64,000 nt of DNA, taken from NCBI GenBank assembly GCA_026400815.1, contig JAPLOI010000039.1, positions 1 to 64,000 of the forward strand. The letters are read 5' to 3'. Origin of the DNA: Alphaproteobacteria bacterium (lineage in GTDB: Bacteria; Pseudomonadota; Alphaproteobacteria; Acetobacterales; Acetobacteraceae). Shown here piece after piece: positions 15,224 to 24,691 of the stretch (its first letter is position 1; each line of letters starts with the position of its first letter). The position numbers and the translations under genes were made by a program. A model generated the notes under the pieces. The model had not been told where the DNA came from and searched no databases. It worked only from the letters and a program-made list of their open reading frames with translations.

Positions 15224-16356
15224 TACAGCGTGATGCCGAGGAGTTCGGCGATGCGCGGCGTGGCCTTCAGGCCGGTGCCGGTGAGGACCAGCACCGTGCG
15301 CTCGTTGGGGTGGATGGCGCCGGTTTCCAGCAGGCGGCGGAAGGCGGCTTCGGCCTGGGCGCAGGTGGGCTCCACGTAGATGCCGGTGCGGGCGAGGGAG
15401 AGGGCGCTGGCGGCGATTTCGTCCTCCGTGAGCATCACCGCGCCGCCGCGGCTGCGGTGGAGGGCGGCGATGACTTCCGCCAGGCGGATGGGCTGGGCGA
15501 TGGCGGTGCCCTCGGCGATGGTGGGCAGGATGGGGGTGGCGATGCGTTCGTTCTTGCCGGCCATGAAGCTGGCGGCGATGGGGCCGCAGTTTTCCGGCTG
15601 GGCGGCGAAGAGGCGGGGGAGTTTCTTGATCGCGCCGGCGTGGAGGAGTTCGTTGAAGCCGATGTCGCAGCCCAGCACGTTGCTGCCGGCGCCGCAGGGG
15701 ATGATGACGTTGTCTGGCGCTTCGAAGCCGAGGTCTTCCCAGAGTTCGTAGGCGAGCGTTTTGGTGCCTTGGAGGAAGAAGGGGTGCCAGTTGTGGCTGG
15801 CGTAGAAAATGGTCTCGGCGCGGGCCTCGGCGGCGTCGGACGTGGCCTGGCGGTTGCCGGGGATAAGCTCCACGCTGGCGCCGGCGGCGCGCATGGCGAC
15901 GGTTTTGGCGGGTGAGGTGGAGTCTGGGGCCATGATGGTGGCCTTCATGCCCCCGGCAGCGGCGTAGGCGGAGACGGCGGCGCCGCCATTGCCGGAGCTG
16001 TCTTCCAGCACATCCGTGATGCCCTGCTGGCGCAGGTAGGTGAGCATCACGCTGGCACCGCGGTCCTTGAAGGAACCGGTGGGCATGAACCATTCCAGCT
16101 TCAGCAGCGCGGTGGCGCCGTGAAGCGAGCGGGGGACCAGCGGAGTGCAGCCTTCGCCCATGGTGATGGGATCGGGTGCTGCCATCGGCAGGGCGGCGCG
16201 GTAGCGCCAGAGGGAGCGGGTGGAGGTGTCCAGCTGGGCGCGTGTGATGCCGGGCAGGTCCGTCAGGAACAGGGGCGCGCGGTGGGTGCCGCACCAGCGT
16301 GGGGTTTCCAGCGGGAAGGTTTCGCCGGAGCGGGGGTCGAGATAGGCGGTGGTCAT
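15223..16356 (-). CDS. Threonine synthase-like PLP-dependent enzyme
   Basis: A 377-residue fold-type II PLP enzyme. The PLP lysine is in GSFKDRGASVML, the phosphate/substrate Ser-Ser-Gly-Asn block is DSSGNGGAAVSAYAA, and the Gly-rich phosphate loop is PCGAGSNVLG. The N-terminus has the CxxCGxxxP-like start reduced to WCGTHRAP. Overall it resembles the ThrC/2,3-diaminopropionate ammonia-lyase/threonine dehydratase group; it is shorter than canonical ThrC. The start MTTAYLDP is preferred, with AGGAGA upstream. It is first in the operon 16356-12302 and divergent from the M20 gene across about 80 bp, so both promoters lie there. Confidence 0.85.
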   Translation of the reverse strand: MTTAYLDPRSGETFPLETPRWCGTHRAPLFLTDLPGITRAQLDTSTRSLWRYRAALPMAAPDPITMGEGCTPLVPRSLHGATALLKLEWFMPTGSFKDRGASVMLTYLRQQGITDVLEDSSGNGGAAVSAYAAAGGMKATIMAPDSTSPAKTVAMRAAGASVELIPGNRQATSDAAEARAETIFYASHNWHPFFLQGTKTLAYELWEDLGFEAPDNVIIPCGAGSNVLGCDIGFNELLHAGAIKKLPRLFAAQPENCGPIAASFMAGKNERIATPILPTIAEGTAIAQPIRLAEVIAALHRSRGGAVMLTEDEIAASALSLARTGIYVEPTCAQAEAAFRRLLETGAIHPNERTVLVLTGTGLKATPRIAELLGITL

Positions 16357-16436
16357 GCGCGGGTCTCCTGTTGCGGGGAGGCTGGCCTTGGGGGCCGGAA
16401 TGGTCAACCTTCGGGGTGTGTTGGGTGGAGGCGTGC

Positions 16437-17543
16437 ATGGCTGGGTCTGACTTGGTGCAGTTGGCGGCGGAGCTGGTGCGGATCGACAGCCGCAGCTTCG
16501 TCTCCAACTTGGCGGTGGCGGCGCGGATCGAGGCGGCGCTGGGCGGGTTCGAGGTGGAGCGGCTGGATTACCTGGATGCGGCCGGGGTGGCGAAGCGGGC
16601 GCTGGTGGCGCATCGCGGCGGCACCGGCGGGCTTGCGTTCAGCGGGCATATGGACACGGTGCCAGACACGGGCTGGACGACCGATCCGTGGGACGGGCGG
16701 ATCGAGGGCGGGCGGCTGCATGGGCTGGGCAGCACAGACATGAAGGGGCCGTTGGCGGCCTGCATCGTCGCGGCGCAGGCCCTGCCGGCCAGCGTGCCGG
16801 TGTCGCTGCTGATCACGACGGATGAGGAGACCACCAAGGCCGGCGCGCGGCTGATCGCGGCGAAATCCGAACTGGCGCGGCGGGCAAAGCCTGCGGCGAT
16901 CCTGGTGGCGGAGCCGACGGTGATGACGCCGGTGCGCGGGCATCGCAGCTCGATCGCCATCGCCGCGGTGGCGACGGGGGTGCAGGCGCACAGCTCCACC
17001 GGGCGGGGGCGCAATGCCAACTGGGACCTGCTGGGGTTCTGCACCGACATGAAGGCGATCTACGAAATGCTGCGCGACGATCCCGCGTGGCACGACAGCG
17101 ACTACGACCCGGTCTTCAGCGACTTCAACCTGGTGATCGACAATTTTGGCGCGCCGGTGAACATGACCGTGCCGCGCGCCACGGCACAGGTGAAGTTCCG
17201 CTATTCCGCCAAGATCGACCCGGAGCCGGTGATGGCGCGGGTGCGCGAGAGCGCGGCGCGGCATGGCGTGGCGCTGACGGCGGTGCCGGAAGGGCTGCCG
17301 CCGGAGTTGCCCAGCAACCACCCGCTGATCCGGCTGGTGAGCGCGGAGACGGGCCGCGCGGCGGTGACGGCGCCGTTCGGGACCGATGCCTCCGAGCTGA
17401 ATGCCATCGCGCCCTGCGTGATCGTGGGGCCCGGGGATATCGGGCAGGCGCATTGCCCAGCGGAATCGCTGGAGATTGCGGAGCTGGAGGCGGCGGTGCC
17501 AAGGTTCATGCGGTTGGCGGAGAAAGTGTCTTCTTTTTTCTGA
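16437..17543 (+). CDS. M20 family metallopeptidase (ArgE/DapE-like)
   Basis: A 368-residue amidohydrolase. Metal ligands and motifs: SGHMDTVPD (His, Asp), GRLHGLGSTDMKGPLAA (second Asp), TTDEETTKAGA (catalytic and metal Glu), VAEPT, and a C-terminal His in GQAHCPAES. ArgE/DapE-group enzymes cleave N-acyl groups from amino acids. The start ATG at 16437 follows GGTGGAGG. The last four residues (SSFF) and the stop codon are encoded by the repeat element at 17522-17653, so the natural C-terminus has been replaced or trimmed by the repeat. It is convergent with the ABC transporter ATPase gene. Confidence 0.9.
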   Translation: MAGSDLVQLAAELVRIDSRSFVSNLAVAARIEAALGGFEVERLDYLDAAGVAKRALVAHRGGTGGLAFSGHMDTVPDTGWTTDPWDGRIEGGRLHGLGSTDMKGPLAACIVAAQALPASVPVSLLITTDEETTKAGARLIAAKSELARRAKPAAILVAEPTVMTPVRGHRSSIAIAAVATGVQAHSSTGRGRNANWDLLGFCTDMKAIYEMLRDDPAWHDSDYDPVFSDFNLVIDNFGAPVNMTVPRATAQVKFRYSAKIDPEPVMARVRESAARHGVALTAVPEGLPPELPSNHPLIRLVSAETGRAAVTAPFGTDASELNAIAPCVIVGPGDIGQAHCPAESLEIAELEAAVPRFMRLAEKVSSFF

Positions 17544-17653
17544 AGAAAAAAGAAGCAAAAAAGACTTCATTAATTTGCGCCCGTGCCGGGTAACGGGCAC
17601 CCGTGCAAGGTCATAAAAGTTTTTTGGTTCTTTTTTTCAAAAAAGAACCGCTT
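17522..17653. terminator. Two-hairpin A/T-tract element, copy 2 (inverted)
   Basis: Hairpin B type at 17530-17555 (arms CTTCTTTTTT / AAAAAAGAAG, loop CTGAAG) followed by CAAAAAAGACTTC, then a variable GC-rich middle with its own inverted repeat (GCCCGTGCC...GGGCAC), then AAAAGTTTTTT and hairpin A type at 17626-17649 (GGTTCTTTTTT / AAAAAAGAACC). Relative to copies 1 and 3 it is inverted. It lies between the convergent genes ending at 17543 and 17656 and contains the stop codon of the former. Confidence 0.75.
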
Positions 17654-17655
17654 GC

Positions 17656-19281
17656 TTATCCTTGGATTGCCGGCAGCCACCCCTGGCCCGGCACGGCGGC
17701 AAGCAGCTCCCGCACATAGGGGTGCTCCGGCCGGGCAAACAGCTCCGCAGTAGGGCGAAGTTCGACGATTTCGCCGCGGTACATCACGGCGACGCGGTCG
17801 CAGACCTGGGCGGCGACGCGCAGGTCGTGGGTGATGAAGAGCATGGAGAGGTTGAGGCGCGCGCGCACCTCGGCCAGCAGGGCCAGGACCTGGGCCTGGA
17901 CGGAGACATCGAGCGCGCTGACGGGTTCGTCGGCCACCAGCACGTCTGGCTCCATGGCCAGGGCGCGGGCGAGGCCGATGCGTTGGCGTTGGCCGCCGGA
18001 GAATTCGTGCGGGTAGCGGGTGGCGGCAGCGGCATCCAGGCCGACGAGGGCGAGGAGTTCGTCGGCGCGGCGTTCGGCTTCGGCGCGGGGGGTGCCGTGG
18101 GCCATGGGGCCGGCGGCGATGATGTCGCCGACGCGGCGGCGCGGGTTGAGGGAGGCGTAGGGGTCCTGGAAGACCATCTGGATGCGGCGGCGATGCGGGC
18201 GCAGGGCGGCGCGGCCGAGGGGAACGATATCGGTGCCGTGCAGGCGGATGGCGCCGCTGTCGGGGTTCAGCAGGCGGACGACGCAGCGGGCGAAGGTGGA
18301 TTTGCCGGAGCCGGATTCGCCGACGATGCCGACGGTTTCGCCGCGGCGCAGGGCGAGGCTGACATCGCGCACGGCGGCGACTTCGGTGCCGCGGCCGGGG
18401 ATCCAGCTGCGCTGGCGGAAGGTCTTGCGGACCTGCTCGGCCTGCAGGACCACGGGGGCGTCTTCCGGTGGCGGCCGGGGGGCGGCGAGGAGGCGCGGGA
18501 CGGCGGCGATGAGGCTTTGGGTGTAGGGATGTTGCGGGGCGCTCAGGATCTGGGCGACGGGGCCGGTTTCCACGATGCGGCCGTGCTGCATGACGGCGAC
18601 GCGGTCAGCCACTTCGGCGACCACGCCGAAATCATGGGTGATGAGCATGACGCCCATCTGGCGTTCGGCCTGGATGCGGCGGATGAGGGCGAGGATCTGG
18701 GCTTGGGTGGTGACATCCAGCGCGGTGGTGGGTTCGTCGGCGATCAGGATGTCTGGCCCCAGGGCGAGGGCCATGGCGATCATGACGCGCTGGCGCTGGC
18801 CGCCGGAAAGGCGGTGCGGCCAGGCGCTGCGCAGGCGGTCGGGGTCTGGCAGGCCGACGGCGAGCAGGAGTTCGGTGACGCGGGCGCGCAGGGCGGTGCT
18901 GCCGAGTGGGGCGTGTTGCTGGATGACCTCGGTGATCTGGGCCTCCACGCGCATGATCGGGTGCAGGGCCGTCATCGGTTCCTGGAAGATCATGCCGAGC
19001 TTGTGGCCGCGGAGCGCACGCAGGCGGTCTGGCCTTGCGGCGAGCAGGTCTTCGCCCTGGTAGAGGATGCGGCCGGCGGTGGCGCGGACATGGGGCTGGG
19101 GCAGCAGGCCCATGACGGCGTGGGCAGTCATGGATTTGCCGGAGCCGGATTCGCCGACGATGCAGAGGATCTCGTTGCGGGCCAGGGTGAGGCTGATGTT
19201 GTCCACCGCCAGGGGGCGTTCGGCGCCCTGGGGCAGGGCGATGGCGAGGTTTTCGATGGCGAGGAGGGGTGTGTCGCTCAT
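17656..19281 (-). CDS. Peptide ABC transporter ATP-binding protein, fused DppD-DppF type
   Basis: A 541-residue protein with two complete ABC ATPase domains. Each has Walker A GESGSGKS, a signature (RLSGGQRQR in the first, [12 protein letters not shown] in the second), Walker B followed by DEP ([20 protein letters not shown]) and an H-loop (ITHDFG, ITHDLR). Separate DppD and DppF proteins are usual; the fused form is common in alphaproteobacteria. It energises uptake of peptides or related solutes. The start MSDTP overlaps the permease stop by 4 nt. Confidence 0.95.
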   Translation of the reverse strand: MSDTPLLAIENLAIALPQGAERPLAVDNISLTLARNEILCIVGESGSGKSMTAHAVMGLLPQPHVRATAGRILYQGEDLLAARPDRLRALRGHKLGMIFQEPMTALHPIMRVEAQITEVIQQHAPLGSTALRARVTELLLAVGLPDPDRLRSAWPHRLSGGQRQRVMIAMALALGPDILIADEPTTALDVTTQAQILALIRRIQAERQMGVMLITHDFGVVAEVADRVAVMQHGRIVETGPVAQILSAPQHPYTQSLIAAVPRLLAAPRPPPEDAPVVLQAEQVRKTFRQRSWIPGRGTEVAAVRDVSLALRRGETVGIVGESGSGKSTFARCVVRLLNPDSGAIRLHGTDIVPLGRAALRPHRRRIQMVFQDPYASLNPRRRVGDIIAAGPMAHGTPRAEAERRADELLALVGLDAAAATRYPHEFSGGQRQRIGLARALAMEPDVLVADEPVSALDVSVQAQVLALLAEVRARLNLSMLFITHDLRVAAQVCDRVAVMYRGEIVELRPTAELFARPEHPYVRELLAAVPGQGWLPAIQG

Positions 19282-20117
19282 GCGCCCCTCTTGCGGGCGA
19301 GGCGGGGGTTGAGCGCGTCGCTGAGGCCTTCGCCGACGAGGTTGAGGGCGAGGACCGTCAGCGCGATGGCGATGCCGGGGAAGCAGCTGATCCACCAGGC
19401 CTGGCGGATGACGGTGCGCGAGGCGCCGATCATGTAGCCCCAGCTCATCAGGTTGGGGTCGCCGAGGCCAAGGAAGGAGAGGGCGGATTCCAGCAGCACG
19501 GCGGTGGCGACCATGAGCGAGGCGGAGACGATGACGGGCGAGAGGGCGTTGGGCAGGATCTCGCCGAAGATGATGCGCCCGCTGCCCTGGCCCAGCACCT
19601 CGGCGGCCTGGACGAATTCGCGCGAGCGCAGGGTGAGGAATTCGCCGCGCACGATGCGCGCCAGCGGGGGCCAGGAGACGATGCCAATGGCCACCACGAT
19701 GGAGGTGATGGACGGGGTGAAGATCGCCACCAGCACCACCAGCAGGATGAAGTTGGGGATGGTCTGGAAGAACTCGGTGAAGCGCATCACCAAATCGTCC
19801 ACCCAGCCGCCGTGGTAGCCGGCGATGGCGCCGAGGACGACACCGATGGAGAGTGCCACCGCGGTGGAGACGAGGCTGAGCAGCAGGGTGACGCGGGCGC
19901 CATGGGCGATGCCGGCGGCGACGTCTCGCCCCAGCGTGTCCGTGCCCAGGAGGAAGCCCATCTCGCCGGGGCGGCGGAAGGGCGGGCCGGTGATCTCCCA
20001 CGGGTCCTCGGGGAAGAGGAAAGGGGCGAGCAGGGCGAGGGCGACGACGAGGGCCAGTACGGCGGCGCCGATGAGGGCGCCTTTGTTGCGGGCGAAACGG
20101 CGCAGGAAATCCCTCAT
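19278..20117 (-). CDS. Peptide ABC transporter permease (DppC/OppC type)
   Basis: A 279-residue inner-membrane permease with an N-terminal short cytoplasmic stretch (RDFLRRFARNKGALIGA), about six helices, and the EAA loop region (EFVQAAEVLGQGSGRIIFGEILPN) that contacts the ATPase. The periplasmic segment HLLGTDTLGRD-like block (LLGTDTLGRDVAAG) is the family marker. It overlaps both neighbours by 4 nt. Confidence 0.93.
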   Translation of the reverse strand: MRDFLRRFARNKGALIGAAVLALVVALALLAPFLFPEDPWEITGPPFRRPGEMGFLLGTDTLGRDVAAGIAHGARVTLLLSLVSTAVALSIGVVLGAIAGYHGGWVDDLVMRFTEFFQTIPNFILLVVLVAIFTPSITSIVVAIGIVSWPPLARIVRGEFLTLRSREFVQAAEVLGQGSGRIIFGEILPNALSPVIVSASLMVATAVLLESALSFLGLGDPNLMSWGYMIGASRTVIRQAWWISCFPGIAIALTVLALNLVGEGLSDALNPRLARKRGA

Positions 20118-21094
20118 GCGCCCAGCTCGATGCGCGGATCGACGATGGTGTAGATGAGGTCGGTGAGCAGGTTGAAGGCGATGACCAGCACAGAAGCGAT
20201 GATGAAGATGCCCAGCAGCAGGTTGTAGTCGCGCACCAGCACCGCCTCGAACGCCAGCCGGCCGACGCCGGGCCAGGCGAAGACGGTTTCGATCAGGATG
20301 GAGCCGCCGACGAGGTAGCCGGCCTGCAGTCCGGCATAGGTGACGACGGGGAGCAGCGCGTTGCGCAGGATGTAGCTGCGCTGGATACGACCCTCAGCGA
20401 GGCCCTTGGCCCGGCCGGTGCGGACGAAATCGAGATCGGCTACTTCCAGCATGGAGGCGCGGGTGAGGCGGGCGTACACGGCCATGAAGAACAGCCCGAG
20501 GGTGAGCGAGGGCAGGATGAGGTGGCGGCCGACATCCAGCGCGTGATCCAGCCCGGTGAAGCCGGAGTTGATGGTGTTGGAGCCAAAGGTGGGCAGCCAG
20601 CCGAGCTGCACGCTGAACAGCAGCACCAGCATCAGCCCGAGCCAGAATTGCGGCATGGCATAGACCAGCAGCGCCAGGGTGGTGATGGCGGAATCCCACC
20701 AGGTGCCGACATGGCGCGCGGCCATGGCCCCCAGCGACACGCCGGCGACAATGGCGAAGGCCAGCGCGGTGCCGGTGAGAAGGATCGTCTGCGGCAGGCG
20801 CGCCAGGATCAGGTCCAGGATCGGCTGCTTCTGCCGGTAGGAAAAGCCGAGGTCGAAGCTGAGGATGCCCTGCATGTAGATCAGCAGCTGGCGCCAGACG
20901 GGTTGATCGAGCCCGAATTCGCGGCGCAGGTCATCGAGGAATTTCGGGTCCGCTGCGCCGGCCTCGCCGGCCAGCACCAGGGCGGGGTCGCCCGGGGCCA
21001 GCCGGATCAGCAGGAAGTTGAGCACGATGATGCCCAGGATGACGAAGACGGCCTTCACCAGCCGCTGCGCGATGAAGCCGAGGCGCCCGCCCAT
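20114..21094 (-). CDS. Peptide ABC transporter permease (DppB/OppB type)
   Basis: A 326-residue permease with the DppB start (IAQRLVKAVFVILGIIVLNFLLIRLAPGDPA), the linker LRREFGLDQPVWRQLLIYMQGIL, and the EAA loop DFVRTGRAKGLAEGRI. It forms the heterodimeric channel with the next permease. It begins 5 bp after the binding-protein stop. Confidence 0.93.
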   Translation of the reverse strand: MGGRLGFIAQRLVKAVFVILGIIVLNFLLIRLAPGDPALVLAGEAGAADPKFLDDLRREFGLDQPVWRQLLIYMQGILSFDLGFSYRQKQPILDLILARLPQTILLTGTALAFAIVAGVSLGAMAARHVGTWWDSAITTLALLVYAMPQFWLGLMLVLLFSVQLGWLPTFGSNTINSGFTGLDHALDVGRHLILPSLTLGLFFMAVYARLTRASMLEVADLDFVRTGRAKGLAEGRIQRSYILRNALLPVVTYAGLQAGYLVGGSILIETVFAWPGVGRLAFEAVLVRDYNLLLGIFIIASVLVIAFNLLTDLIYTIVDPRIELGA

Positions 21095-21099
21095 CTCAG

Positions 21100-22689
21100 C
21101 TAGGCCAGATGGGCTTCGTCGAACTCGCTGTTGGGGCCGTTGGCGTCGATGTTGACGTTGCGGAAGCGCTTGTTGATCAGCACCGGGAATTCCAGCTCCG
21201 TGAGCCAGACCACGGGCACGTCCTCCGTGAGGATGGCCTGGAGTTCGCTGTACATGGCCTGGGCTTTCGCCGGGTCCGTCTGCTTCGGGGCCTGGTCGAA
21301 CAGCTCGTCCACGCGCTTGTTCACGTAGCCCATGGTGTTGGTGAAGGGCACGCCCTTGCGGATGTTGCTGCTGATGTAGGTACGGGCAACGCCCATGGCG
21401 GGGTCCATGAACTGGCTGACGAAATCGAAGCTGGTTTCGTAGTCCCAGTCGCCGATGCGCTTCACCCAGCCGCCGGCGTCGTTGCTTTCCAGCGTGACAT
21501 CGATGCCAACGCGGCGCAGGGCCTGCTTGACGTATTCGGCCTGGCGCACCCAGACCTCGCCATAGGGCAGCACCATCATCTTGATGCGGGCGCGCACGCC
21601 GCCGGCGCCGGGCTTGAGGCCCATCTCATCCAGTAGCGCCTCGGCCTTCTTGGTGTCGTAGGCGTAGCGCTTGATGGCCTTGGCGTCGTGGAAGCGGGTG
21701 GCGGTGTTGATCGGGCCGGAGGCGGCGCGGCCGAGACCGAAGAAGATGTTCTTGACGATGAAGTCGCGGTCGATGGCATGCATCATCGCCTGGCGGAAGC
21801 GCTTGTCGGCGTAGGGCGCGGTGCGGTGGTTGATCTCAATCCAGGAAATCGGCGCCACGGTTTCGTAGCCCTTGGTGGAGAGCTCCACGTGCGGCAGCTT
21901 GGCGAGGCGCGGCACGTCGAAGGCTTCCACGTCGTTCCCCTGGGCGAGATCCACCTGGCCGGTTTCCACGGCCAGTGCGCGGGCGGCGGCATCGGGGATG
22001 ACGCGGTAGGTGACGCCATCGAGGAACGGGCGGCCGGGCTTCCAGTATTCGTCGTTGCGCACCAGGGTGATGTGGCTGCCCTTCACCCATTCCTTGAACT
22101 TGAACGGGCCGGTGCCGATCGGCGTGGCGTTCTTGGGGTTCGCCCGGTAGTCGCTGCCGTCGTAGATGTGCTTGGGCATCATCGGCGCGCCGGCGGGCAG
22201 GAAGGAATAGAGGAAGGGCTCGAACGGCTCCTTCAGGGTGAAAACGGCGGTGAACTTGTCGGGCGCGGTGATGCTGGCGCAGCGCTCGAAGATGGCCCGC
22301 GCCCGCGGATGCACCTCGGGCAGGAACTTCGCGCAACTGAACACCACGTCTTCCGCGGTGAAGGGCGCGCCGTCGTGCCACTTCACGCCTTCCTCCAGCT
22401 TGAAGGTGTAGATGAGCCCGTCGGGCGAGACGGTCCAGGACTTGGCGAGGCTGGGCAGCGGCTTGAGGGCGAAATCGTAGCGCAGCAGGCCCTGGTAGAT
22501 CTTGCCGGCAACAAGCTGGGTGGGGGCCTGTTGGTTGAGGCCGAGCACCAGCAGCGGCGGCTCGGGGTTCAGAATGGCGGTGAGCACGCCGCCGCGCTTC
22601 TGCTGGGCGCGGGCAAGGCGGGGCATGCCCATGGTGCCGCCGGCCAGAAGGGCTGCCGCAGAGCCGAGAACCTGACGCCTGGAAGCCAT
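21100..22689 (-). CDS. ABC transporter substrate-binding protein (peptide/nickel family, SBP_bac_5)
   Basis: A 529-residue periplasmic binding protein. The leader MASRRQVLGSAAALLAGGTMG...ARAQ has a twin-arginine pattern. Family blocks follow: LKPLPSLAKSWTVSPDG, Y-TFKLEEGVKWHDG-PFTAEDVV, GTGPFKFKEW and C-terminal VWLTELEFP. It is encoded first in the transporter set, 72 bp downstream of the CocE-like gene. Cargo is probably a peptide or amino-acid conjugate, given the peptidase and hydrolase neighbours. Confidence 0.93.
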   Translation of the reverse strand: MASRRQVLGSAAALLAGGTMGMPRLARAQQKRGGVLTAILNPEPPLLVLGLNQQAPTQLVAGKIYQGLLRYDFALKPLPSLAKSWTVSPDGLIYTFKLEEGVKWHDGAPFTAEDVVFSCAKFLPEVHPRARAIFERCASITAPDKFTAVFTLKEPFEPFLYSFLPAGAPMMPKHIYDGSDYRANPKNATPIGTGPFKFKEWVKGSHITLVRNDEYWKPGRPFLDGVTYRVIPDAAARALAVETGQVDLAQGNDVEAFDVPRLAKLPHVELSTKGYETVAPISWIEINHRTAPYADKRFRQAMMHAIDRDFIVKNIFFGLGRAASGPINTATRFHDAKAIKRYAYDTKKAEALLDEMGLKPGAGGVRARIKMMVLPYGEVWVRQAEYVKQALRRVGIDVTLESNDAGGWVKRIGDWDYETSFDFVSQFMDPAMGVARTYISSNIRKGVPFTNTMGYVNKRVDELFDQAPKQTDPAKAQAMYSELQAILTEDVPVVWLTELEFPVLINKRFRNVNIDANGPNSEFDEAHLA

Positions 22690-22761
22690 GGGTGCTCTCC
22701 TTTCGTGGGTGCCTTGCGGCCCGGAAAGGAAAGGCTAGGCCGGGAAGGTTGCTGCCTGCAA

Positions 22762-24666
22762 TCAGCTTGCCGCGTCGTAGCGCCAGCGCCGGTTCCAGAA
22801 CGGTTGGCCATCCACGGTGATGTCCACTTCCACCGCGGTGTGGTGCGCGGTGGTAACGCTGCGCGAAACGAGCGTGGTGGCACCGACGGGGCGGGCGATG
22901 CGCACGGTGGTGGTGGCGTGCATGCGGGCGAGATCGGGCCGGGCGGCAGAGACGGCGGCGCCGTATTCGTGGTCGGTGGCGATCTCCGTCTGCGCGTCGA
23001 TGCGCACGCGTTCGGTTTTCGTGGCGGAGAGGCGGGCGGTATCGGTCATCAGGTCGCGGGCGAGATCCCAGGTCTGGCTGCCGCCGCGGTCGTTGGCCGA
23101 GGCCAGCACCTGCGGTTGCAGCTTGCCCCAGCTCGGCCGGATGTCTTCCGCGGGGGCCGGGCAGACGGGCAAGGTGATGCGGCTTTCGCCATGGAACAGG
23201 CGCAGCGTGGCGGGCACAGGGGTGGGCCAGACGCGCGGGAAATCGGCGCAGCTGACGGCCAGGCGCAGGCGCTCGCCGGGCAGCAGGCGGTACGCGGCGG
23301 CGCGCAGCGGGACGGTGATGCGGGTGCGCTCGCCGACCTTTGCGTGGGCGGAAAGGTCGGCCCAGCCGCTGGTGATCAGCACGGAGCGGCCATTGGGGGC
23401 GACGGCGGAAAGCTTGACGACGAGGTTGAGCGGCAGGGCGCTGGCGGCAACCTCCAGCATCGCCTCCGGCATACCGATCAGCTCCATGGGGGCCGTGAGC
23501 GGGGCGGTGGTGAAGCAGAGCGAGCGGGCATCATCCGCCGATTGGTCGTGCGGCAGGGTGGGGTCGATTGCGGTGGTCCAGGGGTCCCAGGCCAGGGAGT
23601 GCATGCCGATCGTGGGATCGTAGATGTGCTCGCTGCTGCCCTGGCCGGAGGTGGCCCCGAGGCTGCCATCGCTGCCGAGGGCCATGGGCTGGGGGGTGAG
23701 GCGGGCGGGGGGGAACTGGGTTTCCGCGCGCCAGAAGCCCTCGCGGCCCTGGAGGTAGATGGAGACCGGCGGCTCGCTCTCGATGCCGGTGGTGCGGCCC
23801 ATCAGCCAGCGGTCGAACCAGCGTTCCATGTCGGCCAGGCCGGCGGCGGGGGCTTCCTTGCCGGTGTCGGGGAACTCATGCTTCCACGGCCCCATCAGCA
23901 GCTTCTTGGGAGCCGGGATGGCGTTGAAGTCGCGCGGGGTGCAATCGGTGTAGAGGTCGCGCCAGCCGCAGATGTTGAAGCTGGGGCATTCGATCTTCGA
24001 GACGTCGGCCACGCGCGATTGCCAGTAGCTGTCGAAGCCGGGATGGGCGGCGAAGGCTTCCACCCACGGGGTATTGCCTTCCAGGTGCTCGGCCCACAGG
24101 CGGGCCCAGCGGCCATCGAGATCCAGCCACTGCGGCGGCATCAGGTTGTAGGCGACCATGCGCGGGCCCCAATCCGCGCGCATCCAGAAGCCGCTGTTGG
24201 TGCCGCCGAGGGAGACGACGCCGCGATGCAAATCCGACGTGGCATGGATCGGCACGATGGCCTTGAGGTGCGGCGGGCGGGTGGCGGCGGTGGAGAGGGC
24301 GGTAATGCCGGGGTAGGAGACGCCCCACATTCCCACATTGCCGTCGCACCAGGGCTGGGCTGCGATCCATTCCACCAAATCGTGCCCGTCCAGCGCCTCG
24401 CCTGGGGCAAAGGGGCCGGGCGAGGTGCCGCCGGAACTGCCGAGGCCGCGCAGATCGGCGGTGATGGCGGCATAGCCACGTTCGGCGAAGTGCTGGTGCA
24501 CCGAGGCGACGCTGGTGCGGCCGCCGCGGCCATCCTTGTGGTACGGGTTGAAGTTCAGGATGGCCGGGGCGCGGCCGGTGGCGGGGCGGACGATGTCCAC
24601 CGCCAGGGGAACGCCGTCGCGCATCGGCACCAGGGCATTGCGCTCGGTGACCAGGGCGTTGGACAT
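22762..24666 (-). CDS. CocE/NonD family hydrolase
   Basis: A 634-residue serine hydrolase of the CocE/NonD (X-Pro dipeptidyl-peptidase S15) family. The N-terminus RDGVPLAVDIVRPATG, the nucleophile elbow GVSYPG, and the tag RGLGSSGG are clear; a C-terminal jelly-roll domain (LRLAVSCADFPRVWP) is present. Substrates range from peptides to esters and amides. It shares an operon with a hydratase and a peptide transporter, suggesting it processes the imported compound. No signal peptide is seen. Confidence 0.88.
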   Translation of the reverse strand: MSNALVTERNALVPMRDGVPLAVDIVRPATGRAPAILNFNPYHKDGRGGRTSVASVHQHFAERGYAAITADLRGLGSSGGTSPGPFAPGEALDGHDLVEWIAAQPWCDGNVGMWGVSYPGITALSTAATRPPHLKAIVPIHATSDLHRGVVSLGGTNSGFWMRADWGPRMVAYNLMPPQWLDLDGRWARLWAEHLEGNTPWVEAFAAHPGFDSYWQSRVADVSKIECPSFNICGWRDLYTDCTPRDFNAIPAPKKLLMGPWKHEFPDTGKEAPAAGLADMERWFDRWLMGRTTGIESEPPVSIYLQGREGFWRAETQFPPARLTPQPMALGSDGSLGATSGQGSSEHIYDPTIGMHSLAWDPWTTAIDPTLPHDQSADDARSLCFTTAPLTAPMELIGMPEAMLEVAASALPLNLVVKLSAVAPNGRSVLITSGWADLSAHAKVGERTRITVPLRAAAYRLLPGERLRLAVSCADFPRVWPTPVPATLRLFHGESRITLPVCPAPAEDIRPSWGKLQPQVLASANDRGGSQTWDLARDLMTDTARLSATKTERVRIDAQTEIATDHEYGAAVSAARPDLARMHATTTVRIARPVGATTLVSRSVTTAHHTAVEVDITVDGQPFWNRRWRYDAAS

Positions 24667-24691
24667 GGTGGCGTTCCCCCTTTGCTGCGGA

